A stretch of DNA of 64,000 nt from Nostoc sp. MS1 (GTDB lineage Bacteria > Cyanobacteriota > Cyanobacteriia > Cyanobacteriales > Nostocaceae), in contig NZ_AP023441.1 of assembly GCF_019976755.1 (NCBI RefSeq), positions 1,426,001 through 1,490,000 on the forward strand. Direction: 5' to 3'. Position 1 is the first letter of the stretch. The number at the start of each line of letters is the position of its first letter. The notes beneath the pieces are model-generated. The model searched no databases and had not been told where the DNA came from. It saw only the letters and a list, made by a program, of their open reading frames with translations. Shown piece by piece: positions 54,134 to 63,526 of the stretch. The translations under genes and the position numbers were made by a program.

Positions 54134-54447
54134 TCTGAACTTAACCTCAACGGAAACGGAACACTTCGCACCATTAAACCAAACAATTGAATTTTAGAAA
54201 ATATTCATTTAGGAAGATGTTCGGCGTTATGCTCTGGTGAATAGCTATGCTGAAGCGGTAAAATTTAGATTGGTAATTTATAGTTGAGAGGTTCTTAAAA
54301 TTACAAACATAAAAATGTTAAATATTGTGTTTTGCTCTTTAGCATTAGGTAAAACAGGCATTATCAATTAGCTATCAAATCTTTCCTGTGTATACATGAA
54401 GTAATCATATCAACCAAGTAAATGTACGGTCTAGATATAATGTTGAG

Positions 54448-54595
54448 ATAATATTCAATCATTCACAATACCGTATAGCTAAATTACTTTTGCTTAAGAG
54501 TAAAATAGTGATGACAGACCAATGTTGAGATTGGTCTGTAGCTGCATCTGAAGCTCATAAAAAACTCTACCTGTAAAAAGGATAGAGTTTTATCA
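54448..54595 (+). ncRNA. Candidate small RNA with orphan terminator
   Basis: A TATAAT -10 box at 54436-54441 is followed about 120 bp later by an intrinsic-terminator-like hairpin AAAACTCTACC...GGATAGAGTTTT (54561-54591). Neither neighbouring gene needs a terminator here, since both genes point away from it. The start and end are estimates; no -35 or homology supports it. Confidence 0.4.
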
Positions 54596-54708
54596 GTGGT
54601 CGGTGGTTACTAATTAGTGACAGATATATGTAAAGATGACTCACAACTGACCACGGACAAATAACAACTAACACGCACTCGCGTAATCAATTGTGATATG
54701 GATAGCCG

Positions 54709-56979
54709 ATGAACTCCCCCCAACCTCCCCAAAAGCCACAAACGTTACTTGGTAAAGTGACTCAAGCAGTCAATACAATTCAAGCTAGGGTTGATTTTTC
54801 CAAGCTAGCGCTCAAACCTAATGCCAAAGTGCCGGAACTCTGGGTGCAGGATGCAGGGGCTGATAAAGCTGAGGTGTATCCGCTACTGGGCGATCGCTAT
54901 GTTCTCGGTCGCAGTTCCAAATCCAGTGATATAGTTGTCCGTAACCCAGTAGTTAGCCAAATTCACCTTTCATTATCACGGGATTCTAGTCAGCGTACCG
55001 CAGTTTTCATTATCAAGGATGAAAACTCGACTAATGGTATCTACCGAGGTAAAAGGCGAGTTAACACCCTAGAACTACGTCACGGTGATATCCTCACCTT
55101 GGGGCCGCCAGAATTAGCAGCGTCTGTGCGCCTACAATATGTCGATCCACCACCTTGGTATGTAAAAACTGCCACTTGGGCAGGCTATGGTGTTGGTGGT
55201 GTCAGTGCTTTGTTAGCATTAGTTATCGGCGTAGAATGGCTAAAGTTTCCTGTTAGACCCTTACCTACAGCCAGTCGCGCTCCTGTAGTAGTTTATGCCC
55301 GTGATGGAAGTACACCCTTACGTGAGCCTCGGACAGTCTCTCACGTAGATATGAAGCGCTTAGATGATTTTGGCCCCTATTTAGCAAAGGCAGTAGTAGC
55401 ATCTGAGGATAGTCGCTACAATTGGCACTTTGGGGTAGACCCTCTAGGTATATTAAGGGCTGTTTTAATTAATACTCGCAGTGGTGATGTCCAACAGGGA
55501 GCTAGTACCATCACCCAACAAGTCGCCCGGAGTTTGTTCCGTGAGTATGTGGGTAGACAGGACTCCTTGGGGCGGAAATTGCGCGAGGCGATCGTTTCTC
55601 TCAAACTAGAAGCCTTTTACAGCAAAGATGACATTTTGCTGATGTATCTAAACAGGGTATTTTTGGGTGCAGATACCTCTGGCTTTGAAGATGCGGCAAA
55701 ATATTACTTTGATAAGCCAGCCAAGCAATTAACCTTGGCCGAAGCAGCCACTTTAGTAGGGATTTTACCTGCGCCTAATGCCTTTGATTTTTGTGGAAGC
55801 GGGCCGAATAAACTAGAAGCCGCCGACTACCGCAACCGTGTAATTAAGCGGATGTTGGAAATGGGGCAAATTACCCCAGAAGAAGCGAACCGAGCCAGAA
55901 GATCCACGGTGCAAGTAAGTCCCAAGGTTTGTGAACAACAAGCCAAGACAATTGCCCCTTATTTTTATAACTATGTTTTCCAAGAGTTGGAATCAATTTT
56001 AGGAGAAGGTTCGGCGAGAGAGGGGAATTACATCATTGAAACCCAGCTTGATCCAACCATGCAGACTCAAGCGGAAGCATCTTTGCGAAATTCAGTTAGC
56101 ACGGCTGGTTCCAACTTTCGCTTTTCCCAAGGAGCAATGGTCACACTGGACACCAGAACAGGTGGTATTTTGGCAATGGTAGGCGGAACTGATTACAAAA
56201 GTAGTCAGTTTAATCGGGCGGTGCAAGCCCAAAGACAACCCGGTTCCACCTTTAAAATTTTTGCTTATACCCAGGCTATATTGCAGGGCATACCAGCATC
56301 TAAAACCTATTCTTGCGCCCCTTTGACATGGCAGGGGTTTACTTACAAACCTTGCCGTTCTGGCCCTGATGGGAGTTATGATATTGCCACAGGATTAGCT
56401 TTGTCGGAAAACCCTATCGCTTTGAGAGTAGCTAAAGAGATTGGGCTAGATAAAGTAGTATCGATGGCACAGCGTTTAGGGATAAAGTCTCAACTTGATC
56501 CAGTACCGGGTTTAGTTTTGGGTCAAAGTGTAGTTAATGTATTGGAAATGACAGGGGCTTTTGCGGCAATTGGTAATGATGGCTTGTGGAATCCTCCTCA
56601 TGCTATTAGTCGGATTTTAGATAGTAGTGATTGTAGCGATCGCAATGATTTAAAAACCTGTCGTGTCATATATTCTTTTGATAACAACCGGGAAGCAAAT
56701 AAAAGAGTTTTACCACAACCTGTAGCTGACGAAATGACTGATTTAATGCAGGGTGTAATTACTAGAGGTACAGGACGTAGTGCAGCCCTTGGCTTAGGGG
56801 AAGCTGGAAAAACTGGTACAACCAACAACAACGTTGACTTGTGGTTTATTGGTTTTATTCCCAACCGCAGGTTAGCTACTGGTATTTGGTTGGGAAACGA
56901 CAACAATTCCCCCACCTCTGGTAGCAGCGCCCAAGCCGCGCAGTTGTGGGGAAATTATATGCGGAAAATTACTAGGTGA
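54709..56979 (+). CDS. FHA-domain class A penicillin-binding protein
   Basis: 756 residues. N-terminal cytoplasmic FHA domain (about 55-140; RYVLGRSSKSSDIVVRNPVV and DENSTNGIYRG), one membrane segment (about 155-175), a GT51 glycosyltransferase (VASEDSRYNWHFGVDPLG, QQGASTITQQVARSLF) and a transpeptidase with STFK (Ser 513), SEN and KTGTT. It polymerises and cross-links peptidoglycan. The FHA domain binds phosphothreonine, so a Ser/Thr kinase or phosphorylated partner probably controls it. Such FHA-PBP fusions are typical of cyanobacteria. Confidence 0.93.
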   Translation: MNSPQPPQKPQTLLGKVTQAVNTIQARVDFSKLALKPNAKVPELWVQDAGADKAEVYPLLGDRYVLGRSSKSSDIVVRNPVVSQIHLSLSRDSSQRTAVFIIKDENSTNGIYRGKRRVNTLELRHGDILTLGPPELAASVRLQYVDPPPWYVKTATWAGYGVGGVSALLALVIGVEWLKFPVRPLPTASRAPVVVYARDGSTPLREPRTVSHVDMKRLDDFGPYLAKAVVASEDSRYNWHFGVDPLGILRAVLINTRSGDVQQGASTITQQVARSLFREYVGRQDSLGRKLREAIVSLKLEAFYSKDDILLMYLNRVFLGADTSGFEDAAKYYFDKPAKQLTLAEAATLVGILPAPNAFDFCGSGPNKLEAADYRNRVIKRMLEMGQITPEEANRARRSTVQVSPKVCEQQAKTIAPYFYNYVFQELESILGEGSAREGNYIIETQLDPTMQTQAEASLRNSVSTAGSNFRFSQGAMVTLDTRTGGILAMVGGTDYKSSQFNRAVQAQRQPGSTFKIFAYTQAILQGIPASKTYSCAPLTWQGFTYKPCRSGPDGSYDIATGLALSENPIALRVAKEIGLDKVVSMAQRLGIKSQLDPVPGLVLGQSVVNVLEMTGAFAAIGNDGLWNPPHAISRILDSSDCSDRNDLKTCRVIYSFDNNREANKRVLPQPVADEMTDLMQGVITRGTGRSAALGLGEAGKTGTTNNNVDLWFIGFIPNRRLATGIWLGNDNNSPTSGSSAQAAQLWGNYMRKITR

Positions 56980-57040
56980 ACAGTTGACAGTTGACAGTTG
57001 ACAGGTTATTTGCCCTGTCCACTGTCCATTGTCCACTGAT

Positions 57041-58507
57041 TTATTTATATCCCTGCCAAGGAGTTACTTCTAACTTACCACTGGGTTCAAATACTACCTG
57101 GAAGTGGGCTAGGGGTTCTTTGTTGTTGGGTGCGGCTGAGTTGGAACCGTAAACCGATTGAAACATTTGGGGTAAGGGTGTTTCCCGGAAATTGTCAAAG
57201 GCTACTTGATTTAGGGGTTCATAGTCAGCAATTGTACCGTCCTTATTGACGGCGACGCGGTACTTCAAATCTTTAGTAAAGGTGGGAGTACCAGCCCAAT
57301 TTTGCCGGACTGTATCGTAAAGTTTTTGGTTTAAGGATTTGATGGTGTTAGTATCGGTAATTTTTGCACCAATTACTTCTGGTGTTCTCACATATCCGCG
57401 CCAAGGGCTAACTTCTAATACACCATTGTTATTAAAGACTACTTTAAATTGAGCGATGGGTTCATTACCACTGGGACGACGGCCAGCAATATTGTAAAGG
57501 AGGTTAGGCAGAGGTGTTGATTCAATGCCTTCGTTAGCTCCTTGATTAACTGCTTTGTAACCCACAATTGCGCCATCCGCCGCGACACCAACACGATAAA
57601 TCAAATTCTGCTTGATTGCAGAACGATTATTCCACGCTGGCTCGATTTGGTTCCAAACTTGCCGATTTAAAGCTCTTAATTGGGAAGGATCGGTGATTTC
57701 TGGAACTTTATTTAACAGTGCTTCTAAATCTTGAACTGTCGGTTGGGTGGTGGCGGCTGGTGTGGCGGTGGGGCTAGCCTCTGCTATGGGTGCGGCTGTG
57801 GTGCTAGGGGTAGCCTCTGGTGTGGCTGCGGTTGCTGATGCAGGGCTAGGATTAGTTGTGGGAGTGGCGGAATTACTTTGCTGCTGTGGTTTTGGTTCTG
57901 GTACACGTATTTGTGGTGCAGGAATAAAGCTAAAGGCGATCGCCGCCACAGCTAAACTAGAAACACCAACAGTTGCTGGTACTGCTTGTTTGAGGATGGC
58001 TTGACTAGCACCACCATAACGTCTAGTAACCGGTTGTAATTCTAGTGATAACTCTGGTAAAGTTTGCGTATCAGCAAAAAACTGATCTACAGCTTCTACT
58101 AAATCAAACAACTGTACTGTATTTAAATCTACTTCTATTGGTTGATTATTATAGTTAGCGTTTGTATTAAATTCTTCTGGTGCATTCTCGGAATGTACAA
58201 TTAATTTATGACGATTAGTGTCAATTTTTTGAATTTCTACTAATTCTGAATCTTGATTGTGTGCTTGGGGGTTCGGCACATTACTCAAAAACTCTTGAGC
58301 ATAGCCACTAACTGCTCTCACTAAGCTTTCAAAAAATTCTCGTCCCCCAGCTAAGGGTTGATTATACCCAGATATATAACATTCGGCGTTGACTAAAATT
58401 GATAATTCAGGACGTAGTTCCTGAAAACCTACGCCTCTACTTGCATCACTTAATCCCTCTAAGAGTAACGTACAATTAGGTAGACTATACTTTCGTTGAA
58501 TGTTCAT
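57041..58507 (-). CDS. DUF4335 domain protein
   Basis: 488 residues. N-terminal DUF4335 region (MNIQRKYSLPNCTLLLEGLS, DLVEAVDQFFADTQTLPEL), a hydrophobic segment (VGVSSLAVAAIAFSFIP), a Pro/Ala/Thr linker, and a C-terminal part with two repeats around VVFNNNGVLEVSPWRGYVR and VVFEPSGKLEVTPWQGYK. Function unknown; limited to cyanobacteria as far as I know. Overlaps the DUF3038 gene by 4 bp (ATGA), so the two are coupled. Confidence 0.85.
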   Translation of the reverse strand: MNIQRKYSLPNCTLLLEGLSDASRGVGFQELRPELSILVNAECYISGYNQPLAGGREFFESLVRAVSGYAQEFLSNVPNPQAHNQDSELVEIQKIDTNRHKLIVHSENAPEEFNTNANYNNQPIEVDLNTVQLFDLVEAVDQFFADTQTLPELSLELQPVTRRYGGASQAILKQAVPATVGVSSLAVAAIAFSFIPAPQIRVPEPKPQQQSNSATPTTNPSPASATAATPEATPSTTAAPIAEASPTATPAATTQPTVQDLEALLNKVPEITDPSQLRALNRQVWNQIEPAWNNRSAIKQNLIYRVGVAADGAIVGYKAVNQGANEGIESTPLPNLLYNIAGRRPSGNEPIAQFKVVFNNNGVLEVSPWRGYVRTPEVIGAKITDTNTIKSLNQKLYDTVRQNWAGTPTFTKDLKYRVAVNKDGTIADYEPLNQVAFDNFRETPLPQMFQSVYGSNSAAPNNKEPLAHFQVVFEPSGKLEVTPWQGYK

Positions 58508-59130
58508 TCCACTTCACCGTCAAATAGACTGATCCAAAATCGCTGCATTCCAGCAGTACCAGTACAAAATAGTAATTGTCCTAACAGATTTATTGCTAGT
58601 TCGTCCAATTTTTCATCAGAATTTAATGCTAATGCTCCAAAACGACGGGCATTCATTCTACTCTTAAAATGCGCTCTAAATCTTTCTAAATAATTAGATA
58701 GACGTAAATTCTGTTCTAAGGGAATTTGCTTATCATTGAGTTGTTGACAAATCATCAGCATTTGGCGAATCACCACCGTCAAACGCCGCGCAATGTAACA
58801 AGCAATGACGACTAAAGCCTTTGCTTCCATAATGGTTAAAGGGCGGCGCATATGGGCGCGGCGAATAGGGTTGGAGGAACGCATCCGCCACAAATTTACC
58901 CGATCTTTAACAATTCCCTTTAAGTCCAACTCTTCCGCAAACGCCAATATCGCTTCAGAACCACCCAGTTCTAATGCTTCAATTGCCAATAAAATTAAAT
59001 CAATTTGCAACCTGGTTCTAGCGGGACATCCCTGTCCAGCGATCGCGGGATCTGGTAAAGTGTCCAAAATCATCGGCAATGATGGGGGTGTTGGACTATT
59101 AAACGGCGTTAAGCTAGCAGAAGCATTCAT
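58504..59130 (-). CDS. DUF3038 domain protein
   Basis: 208 residues, soluble and helical: RTRLQIDLILLAIEALELGG, NPIRRAHMRRPLTIMEAKAL, GQLLFCTGTAGMQRFWISLF. The family has no known function and is found next to DUF4335 in cyanobacteria, as here. First of the two-gene unit. Confidence 0.85.
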   Translation of the reverse strand: MNASASLTPFNSPTPPSLPMILDTLPDPAIAGQGCPARTRLQIDLILLAIEALELGGSEAILAFAEELDLKGIVKDRVNLWRMRSSNPIRRAHMRRPLTIMEAKALVVIACYIARRLTVVIRQMLMICQQLNDKQIPLEQNLRLSNYLERFRAHFKSRMNARRFGALALNSDEKLDELAINLLGQLLFCTGTAGMQRFWISLFDGEVE

Positions 59131-59571
59131 TACTCTAAAATACCTTGTGCAGTTCCAATAAACTAGTACCGCTTCGCGGAGTTAAAAATTTAAAACTTGT
59201 CTCCCCAAACCGGGAAAGATTCTGTGTCAAACAACCAGATTAAACGGGCGGCCGTAGCCGAGTTATTTGATATATACATTACTTAACTTGTTTTATGCAG
59301 AAATTGACTTATTAAGTATAGATGTGTTTTTAAAGCATAAATAATTTTACTCTCCTGGTTTACGAGTATAAATCCACCTATAAGCTTGATGTAGATTCTC
59401 CGTATCGTCAATGGATTAGGAGCAATGGATCAGGAGACAGTAGCCTTAATCCCAAGCGTATGACATTATAGTGTACATTTTTCAGGTGTAAGGGGCGGGG
59501 AACGGGAGATAGGGGAGATGGGGAAGTAGGGGAAGATGGGGGAGTAAGCATAGAACTATATACTTACTTTG
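59131..59571. other. Divergent intergenic region before apt
   Basis: About 440 bp. Apart from GGGGAGATGGGG-type repeat (about 59495-59545) nothing was recognised; the promoter of the DUF3038 gene must lie in it. Confidence 0.45.
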
Positions 59572-59634
59572 TCTCCCTCATCTCCCTCATCTCCCTCATC
59601 TCCCTCATCTCCCTCATCTCCCTCATCTCCCTCA
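59572..59634 (+). repeat. Perfect 9-bp tandem repeat TCTCCCTCA x7
   Basis: Seven exact copies end to end, 24 bp before the apt ATG, within its probable leader. A nine-base period is unusual here, since other blocks in the window repeat every seven. Confidence 0.95.
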
Positions 59635-59657
59635 TCCCTAATACCCAATCCCAACAT

Positions 59658-60176
59658 ATGGATCTAAAATCTCTCATTCGTGACATCCCTGATTTTCCTA
59701 AGCCTGGAATTTTATTTCGAGATATCACTACTCTACTGCGCGATCGCCAAGGATTGCGATATACTATTGACTTATTTGCTGAAAAATGCTTAGAAGCAAA
59801 TTTCCAGATAGATTACGTGCTTGGTATGGAATCACGGGGGTTTATTTTCGGCACTCCCCTAGCTTATAAATTGAGTGCTGGTTTTATTCCTGTCCGTAAA
59901 AAAGGTAAGTTACCAGCAGCAGTACACTCGGTTGAATATGAACTAGAGTACGGCACTGACTGTTTAGAACTACATCAAGATGCTTTAAATCAAAACAGCA
60001 GAGTTTTAATTGTAGACGATTTAATTGCCACAGGTGGCACAGCCAGCGCCACAGCTAAGTTAGTACAGCAGATTGGCTGTGAATTAGTAGGATTTGGGTT
60101 TATTATCGAGCTACGGGATTTACAGGGGCGAAAACTTCTGCCTGATGTACCTATTATTTCCTTAGTGGAGTATTAG
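59658..60176 (+). CDS. apt: Adenine phosphoribosyltransferase
   Basis: 172 residues, normal. Makes AMP from adenine and PRPP for purine salvage. Motifs: LIRDIPDFPKPGILFRDITT, GMESRGFIFG, and the PRPP loop VLIVDDLIATGGTASA. The ATG at 59658 begins the conserved region. Confidence 0.95.
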   Translation: MDLKSLIRDIPDFPKPGILFRDITTLLRDRQGLRYTIDLFAEKCLEANFQIDYVLGMESRGFIFGTPLAYKLSAGFIPVRKKGKLPAAVHSVEYELEYGTDCLELHQDALNQNSRVLIVDDLIATGGTASATAKLVQQIGCELVGFGFIIELRDLQGRKLLPDVPIISLVEY

Positions 60177-60256
60177 GTAATAGTCCAACGATGTTAACGG
60201 TTGACTGCTAACCGTTGACTGTTGACTAATGACCAATGACTAATGACTAAACAACT

Positions 60257-61294
60257 ATGACATCTACAAAAATTAGCTGGGAAAATCGTTGGGATTGGCT
60301 GATTCGGCTTGTCACCAGCGAAACATTTATTTACATAGTTAAGAGAATATTACAAGCGCTGTTGACGTTGTTTTTAGCTTCGGCGCTGTCGTTCTTTATT
60401 ATGAAATTGTCTCCTGGAGATTATATAGATACATTACGGCAAAATCCGAAAATTTCACCAGAACGGATAGAAGAACTAAAAAGACAGTTTGGTTTAGATA
60501 AATCTTGGGTGGAACAGTATTGGCTGTGGCTGTGGCGTATTCTCACCAAAGGAGATTTCGGTACAAGTTTCGTTTATCAACGCTCAGTATCATCCTTATT
60601 GTGGGAGAGAATACCTGCAACATTGATACTAGCGATCGCTTCTTTGATTATGACATGGGCGATCGCCATTCCTTTGGGTATAGTGGCGGCTGTCAAACAA
60701 AACCGAGCCACCGACCGAATTTTACAAGTGATTAGCTACACAGGACAAGGATTTCCCAGCTTTATCACTGTACTGATTCTACTCGTATTTGCGCAAGTCA
60801 CCTCACCCTTATTTCCAGTAGGTGGAATGACCAGTATTGATCACGGCGATTTATCTTGGTTTGGGAAAATTATTGATGTCGGCTGGCACATGATTTTACC
60901 CACCATCGCTTTGAGTATCACCAGTTTTGCCGGCTTACAACGCATCACTCGCGGCGAATTACTAGACGTACTGCGACAAGATTACATCCAAACCGCACGC
61001 GCCAAAGGACTACCAGAGAATAAAGTTATTTACGTTCATGCGCTACGTAACGCCGTAAACCCTTTAATTACCCTTTTAGGTTTTGAATTAGCAGGCTTAT
61101 TAGGTGGTGCATTTATCGCCGAACAATTCTTCAACTGGCCAGGTTTAGGCAGATTAACCTTACAAGCTGTAATTGCCAAAGACCAGTATTTAGTCATGGC
61201 CAGTCTAGTCATGAGTGCCGTTTTATTAAACGTTGGTAACTTACTAGCTGACCTATTACTCAAAGTAGTCGATCCACGTATCCGGTTAGAGTAA
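60257..61294 (+). CDS. Peptide/nickel-type ABC transporter permease (DppB/OppB-like)
   Basis: 345 residues, about six membrane helices. KRILQALLTLFLASALSFFI, GDFGTSFVYQRSVSSLLWER and the EAA loop ELLDVLRQDYIQTARAKGLP, then NAVNPLITLLGFELAGLLGG, are typical of the first permease of oligopeptide transporters. No second permease, binding protein or ATPase is beside it, so the rest must be elsewhere; substrate unknown. Confidence 0.88.
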   Translation: MTSTKISWENRWDWLIRLVTSETFIYIVKRILQALLTLFLASALSFFIMKLSPGDYIDTLRQNPKISPERIEELKRQFGLDKSWVEQYWLWLWRILTKGDFGTSFVYQRSVSSLLWERIPATLILAIASLIMTWAIAIPLGIVAAVKQNRATDRILQVISYTGQGFPSFITVLILLVFAQVTSPLFPVGGMTSIDHGDLSWFGKIIDVGWHMILPTIALSITSFAGLQRITRGELLDVLRQDYIQTARAKGLPENKVIYVHALRNAVNPLITLLGFELAGLLGGAFIAEQFFNWPGLGRLTLQAVIAKDQYLVMASLVMSAVLLNVGNLLADLLLKVVDPRIRLE

Positions 61295-61340
61295 TTAGTA
61301 ATTAGTAATTAGTCATTAGTAATTAGTCATTAGTCCATAG
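61294..61340 (+). repeat. Heptamer ATTAGTA/ATTAGTC repeat
   Basis: Starting at the permease stop: GTAATTAGTAATTAGTCATTAG and following ATTAGTC units. Confidence 0.75.
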
Positions 61341-61361
61341 CTATTTTCCCCCTTCCCCCTC

Positions 61362-61643
61362 ATGCTCTCCGAAGTTCATTACCTAATACGCTCAAAAGCT
61401 GATGGTCGTTATTTGACGGCTCGTCCTAGTGAAGATGCTTCAGGTTATTTGCTGTTGTTTCGAGAAAATTTTGATGCGTTAAGCTATCTCAACACCCATG
61501 CAGGAGATTTGGCAAGCCGCTTTACTGTCGAATCTATTCCTGGTACACAGTTGGGAAGCTTGCTAAAACGCTGGGGTTTTACAGGTGTTGCAGTTGTTAG
61601 CGATCCTTTATTACCTAAAGTTGAGTTTTTACAGCACAGCTAG
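61362..61643 (+). CDS. Conserved cyanobacterial hypothetical protein, 93 aa
   Basis: MLSEVHYLIRSKADGRYLTA, LLLFRENFDALSYLNTHAGD, GFTGVAVVSDPLLPKVEFLQ. Small soluble alpha/beta protein; conserved in cyanobacteria as far as I recall, function unknown. No identifiable domain. Confidence 0.75.
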   Translation: MLSEVHYLIRSKADGRYLTARPSEDASGYLLLFRENFDALSYLNTHAGDLASRFTVESIPGTQLGSLLKRWGFTGVAVVSDPLLPKVEFLQHS

Positions 61644-61671
61644 AGAATTTTAAACTGACTTTGGATGCACT

Positions 61672-61740
61672 GTTGACTATTAACTATGGACTGTGGACTA
61701 ATGACTAATGACTAATGACCAATGACAATGACTAATGACT
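61672..61740 (+). repeat. Heptamer ACTATGG/ACTAATG repeat before exbB-like gene
   Basis: GACTATTAACTATGGACTGTGG, then ACTAATG units; one unit provides the ATG used as start of the next gene, or at least overlaps it. Confidence 0.75.
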
Positions 61741-62376
61741 ATTACTAATCTATTTACAGCCGGAGGCGTGGTTATATGGCCACTGCTGGCATTTTCTCTA
61801 TTAGCGGTGGCTCTAATTATAGAACGTGTAATTTTTTGGGTAAAAGTTACAGGTAAGCAAAACCGTGTAGCCCAAGGAGTTATCAAACTTTATCGCTTAG
61901 ATGATGTGGTTAGTGCTTTAGAGCTATTACGACGAAATGCAGATTTACCCATCGCGCGGATTTTTTTGGCTGCTTTGGAATTGGAGGAAGCAACACCAGA
62001 AGAATTTCGTTTAGCTTTAGAAACTGAGGCTCAAGCTGAAATACCTGTCCTCAAACGCTTCCAAAATATTTTTGATACTATCATCGGTCTATCACCCTTA
62101 TTAGGTTTGTTAGGTACTGTTTTGGGGTTAATTACTTCTTTTGCCTCTTTAAATATTGGTGATGTAGGAGGTACTAAAACGGCCGGTGTGACTGCTGGTA
62201 TTAGTGAAGCTTTGGTTTCTACCGCCACTGGCTTAATTGTTGCTATTTTTACTCTATTTTTTGCTAATAGTTTTCGAGGATTATACCAGCGTCAGATTGC
62301 CTGGATTCAGGAATATGGCGGACAGTTAGAATTACTCTACCGCCGTCGTTATGAGCGGAAGGGTAAACAGGGATAA
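61735..62376 (+). CDS. MotA/TolQ/ExbB proton-channel family protein
   Basis: 213 residues, three membrane helices: VVIWPLLAFSLLAVALIIER, then GLSPLLGLLGTVLGLITSFA and AGISEALVSTATGLIVAIFT, the conserved pore helices of ExbB/TolQ. The soluble middle is helical. No ExbD/TolR or TonB gene follows, which is unusual. The start ATG (61735) lies in repeat sequence, so it could begin elsewhere. Confidence 0.85.
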   Translation: MTITNLFTAGGVVIWPLLAFSLLAVALIIERVIFWVKVTGKQNRVAQGVIKLYRLDDVVSALELLRRNADLPIARIFLAALELEEATPEEFRLALETEAQAEIPVLKRFQNIFDTIIGLSPLLGLLGTVLGLITSFASLNIGDVGGTKTAGVTAGISEALVSTATGLIVAIFTLFFANSFRGLYQRQIAWIQEYGGQLELLYRRRYERKGKQG

Positions 62377-62571
62377 TATCAATTCAAAATTACCCTTTCG
62401 GTGCATTATGAGTCTAGCCACATAGAGCGCCGACATTTTTAAAACTTGAATGCTAGGAATAGTCAGATTTTCCCTTATAGCGATCGCATATCACCCCTGA
62501 AAATTTTTTGCTTCAGTGTGAAGTAGTCTCATAGATTTATGGAAAGATACTGAAAAATACTTAAACGCACT

Positions 62572-62970
62572 ATGCCAGAAACATCACCAAGCAGCATTTG
62601 GATAGTCACCGACGACACACCAGAAATTTCCTTACCTGACGGGACAAAAGGCGGAGTGAATAATAAACGCGGTTGGCGGGAAGACGTACCCACGGATACC
62701 ACCAGCAGAGGTGTAGGCGATGCAGTCAAAGTCAGCGCCGAAACATTAGAACAAAACATGACTAACTTTTTACAAGTGGTAGGACGCTTGTTTAGTCGTG
62801 CGGAAAAACAAGCAGATACAAACTCTGGCTTAAAGCTAGAAGAAATCGAACTATCAATAGAAATTAGTGGTGAAGGAGAAGTCAAATTAATTGGTAACGG
62901 TGCGAAAGCTGGCGGTAAAGGAGCGATTAAACTAACGTTTAAGCGACAAGAACTAAAGTCAGATGGCTAG
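62572..62970 (+). CDS. Pepco-like small protein, 132 aa
   Basis: SIWIVTDDTPEISLPDGT at the start and KLEEIELSIEISGEGEVKLI, then GGKGAIKLTFKR at the end, match the pattern I recall for Pepco (peptidase co-occurring) domains, which occur with trypsin- or caspase-like effectors in conflict systems. No protease is adjacent here. The final codons overlap the next small frame. Confidence 0.65.
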   Translation: MPETSPSSIWIVTDDTPEISLPDGTKGGVNNKRGWREDVPTDTTSRGVGDAVKVSAETLEQNMTNFLQVVGRLFSRAEKQADTNSGLKLEEIELSIEISGEGEVKLIGNGAKAGGKGAIKLTFKRQELKSDG

Positions 62971-63055
62971 GGTGAGTGATAGCACGGGTGGAGTGTATTT
63001 CATGTGCTTGGGAATTGCTATATTAGCTTTGTTAACGACTCAACCGTTTCTCTAA
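62963..63055 (+). CDS. 30-aa membrane miniprotein
   Basis: ATG at 62963, overlapping the end of the preceding gene by 8 bp: MARVSDSTGGVYFMCLGIAI, then LALLTTQPFL. One hydrophobic helix. The coupled overlap favours a real gene, but it is too short to be sure. Confidence 0.4.
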   Translation: MARVSDSTGGVYFMCLGIAILALLTTQPFL

Positions 63056-63064
63056 GGTTATTTT

Positions 63065-63271
63065 ATGACTATTTGGGTAAATGAGCAGATTGATCCATCG
63101 GGAATGATTCATGCCTGCATTGCCTGTTGTAACGAGTCTCAGGCGAAAGATTGTCATGAGTCTTTTGAGAAAAACTTGACCGATAATCAAAAAGCATCTG
63201 GTTGGGTAGCACGTTTGCGCACAGTTGATTCTTGGGATGAAGTGCCTGTTAATGCTTTAAAACTCAATTAG
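63065..63271 (+). CDS. Conserved hypothetical protein, 68 aa
   Basis: MTIWVNEQIDPSGMIHACIA, then CCNESQAKDCHESFEKNL. Small, Cys-bearing, soluble. 9 bp after the miniprotein, likely same transcript. Function unknown. Confidence 0.6.
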   Translation: MTIWVNEQIDPSGMIHACIACCNESQAKDCHESFEKNLTDNQKASGWVARLRTVDSWDEVPVNALKLN

Positions 63272-63526
63272 TTAAAAGTATATGGCGAGTAAAGCCGACT
63301 GTGTAGATAATCCTTTAGTTATTATCATGTGTAAGTTTTAGTAGAGGGGTGGGCAATGCTCACCACTTCTAGGGTTAATATTGGATGAGGTTAATGAACG
63401 ATAAAAATCAGATTAAAAATTAACAATTTATCGTTTTTTGCGGAAAGTTTTATAAGTTTTTGGAAGTATTAAGAGTTATCATCAATTTTAAAGAAGAAAT
63501 TAAAAACTTGCGAACACCGAATAAAT

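Noticed and set aside
63272..63526. Possible RNA gene or terminator before the MMADHC-like gene
   Set aside because: Only a GTGGGCAATGCTCACC dispersed repeat and AT-rich sequence were seen; no hairpin with T tract and no tRNA features.
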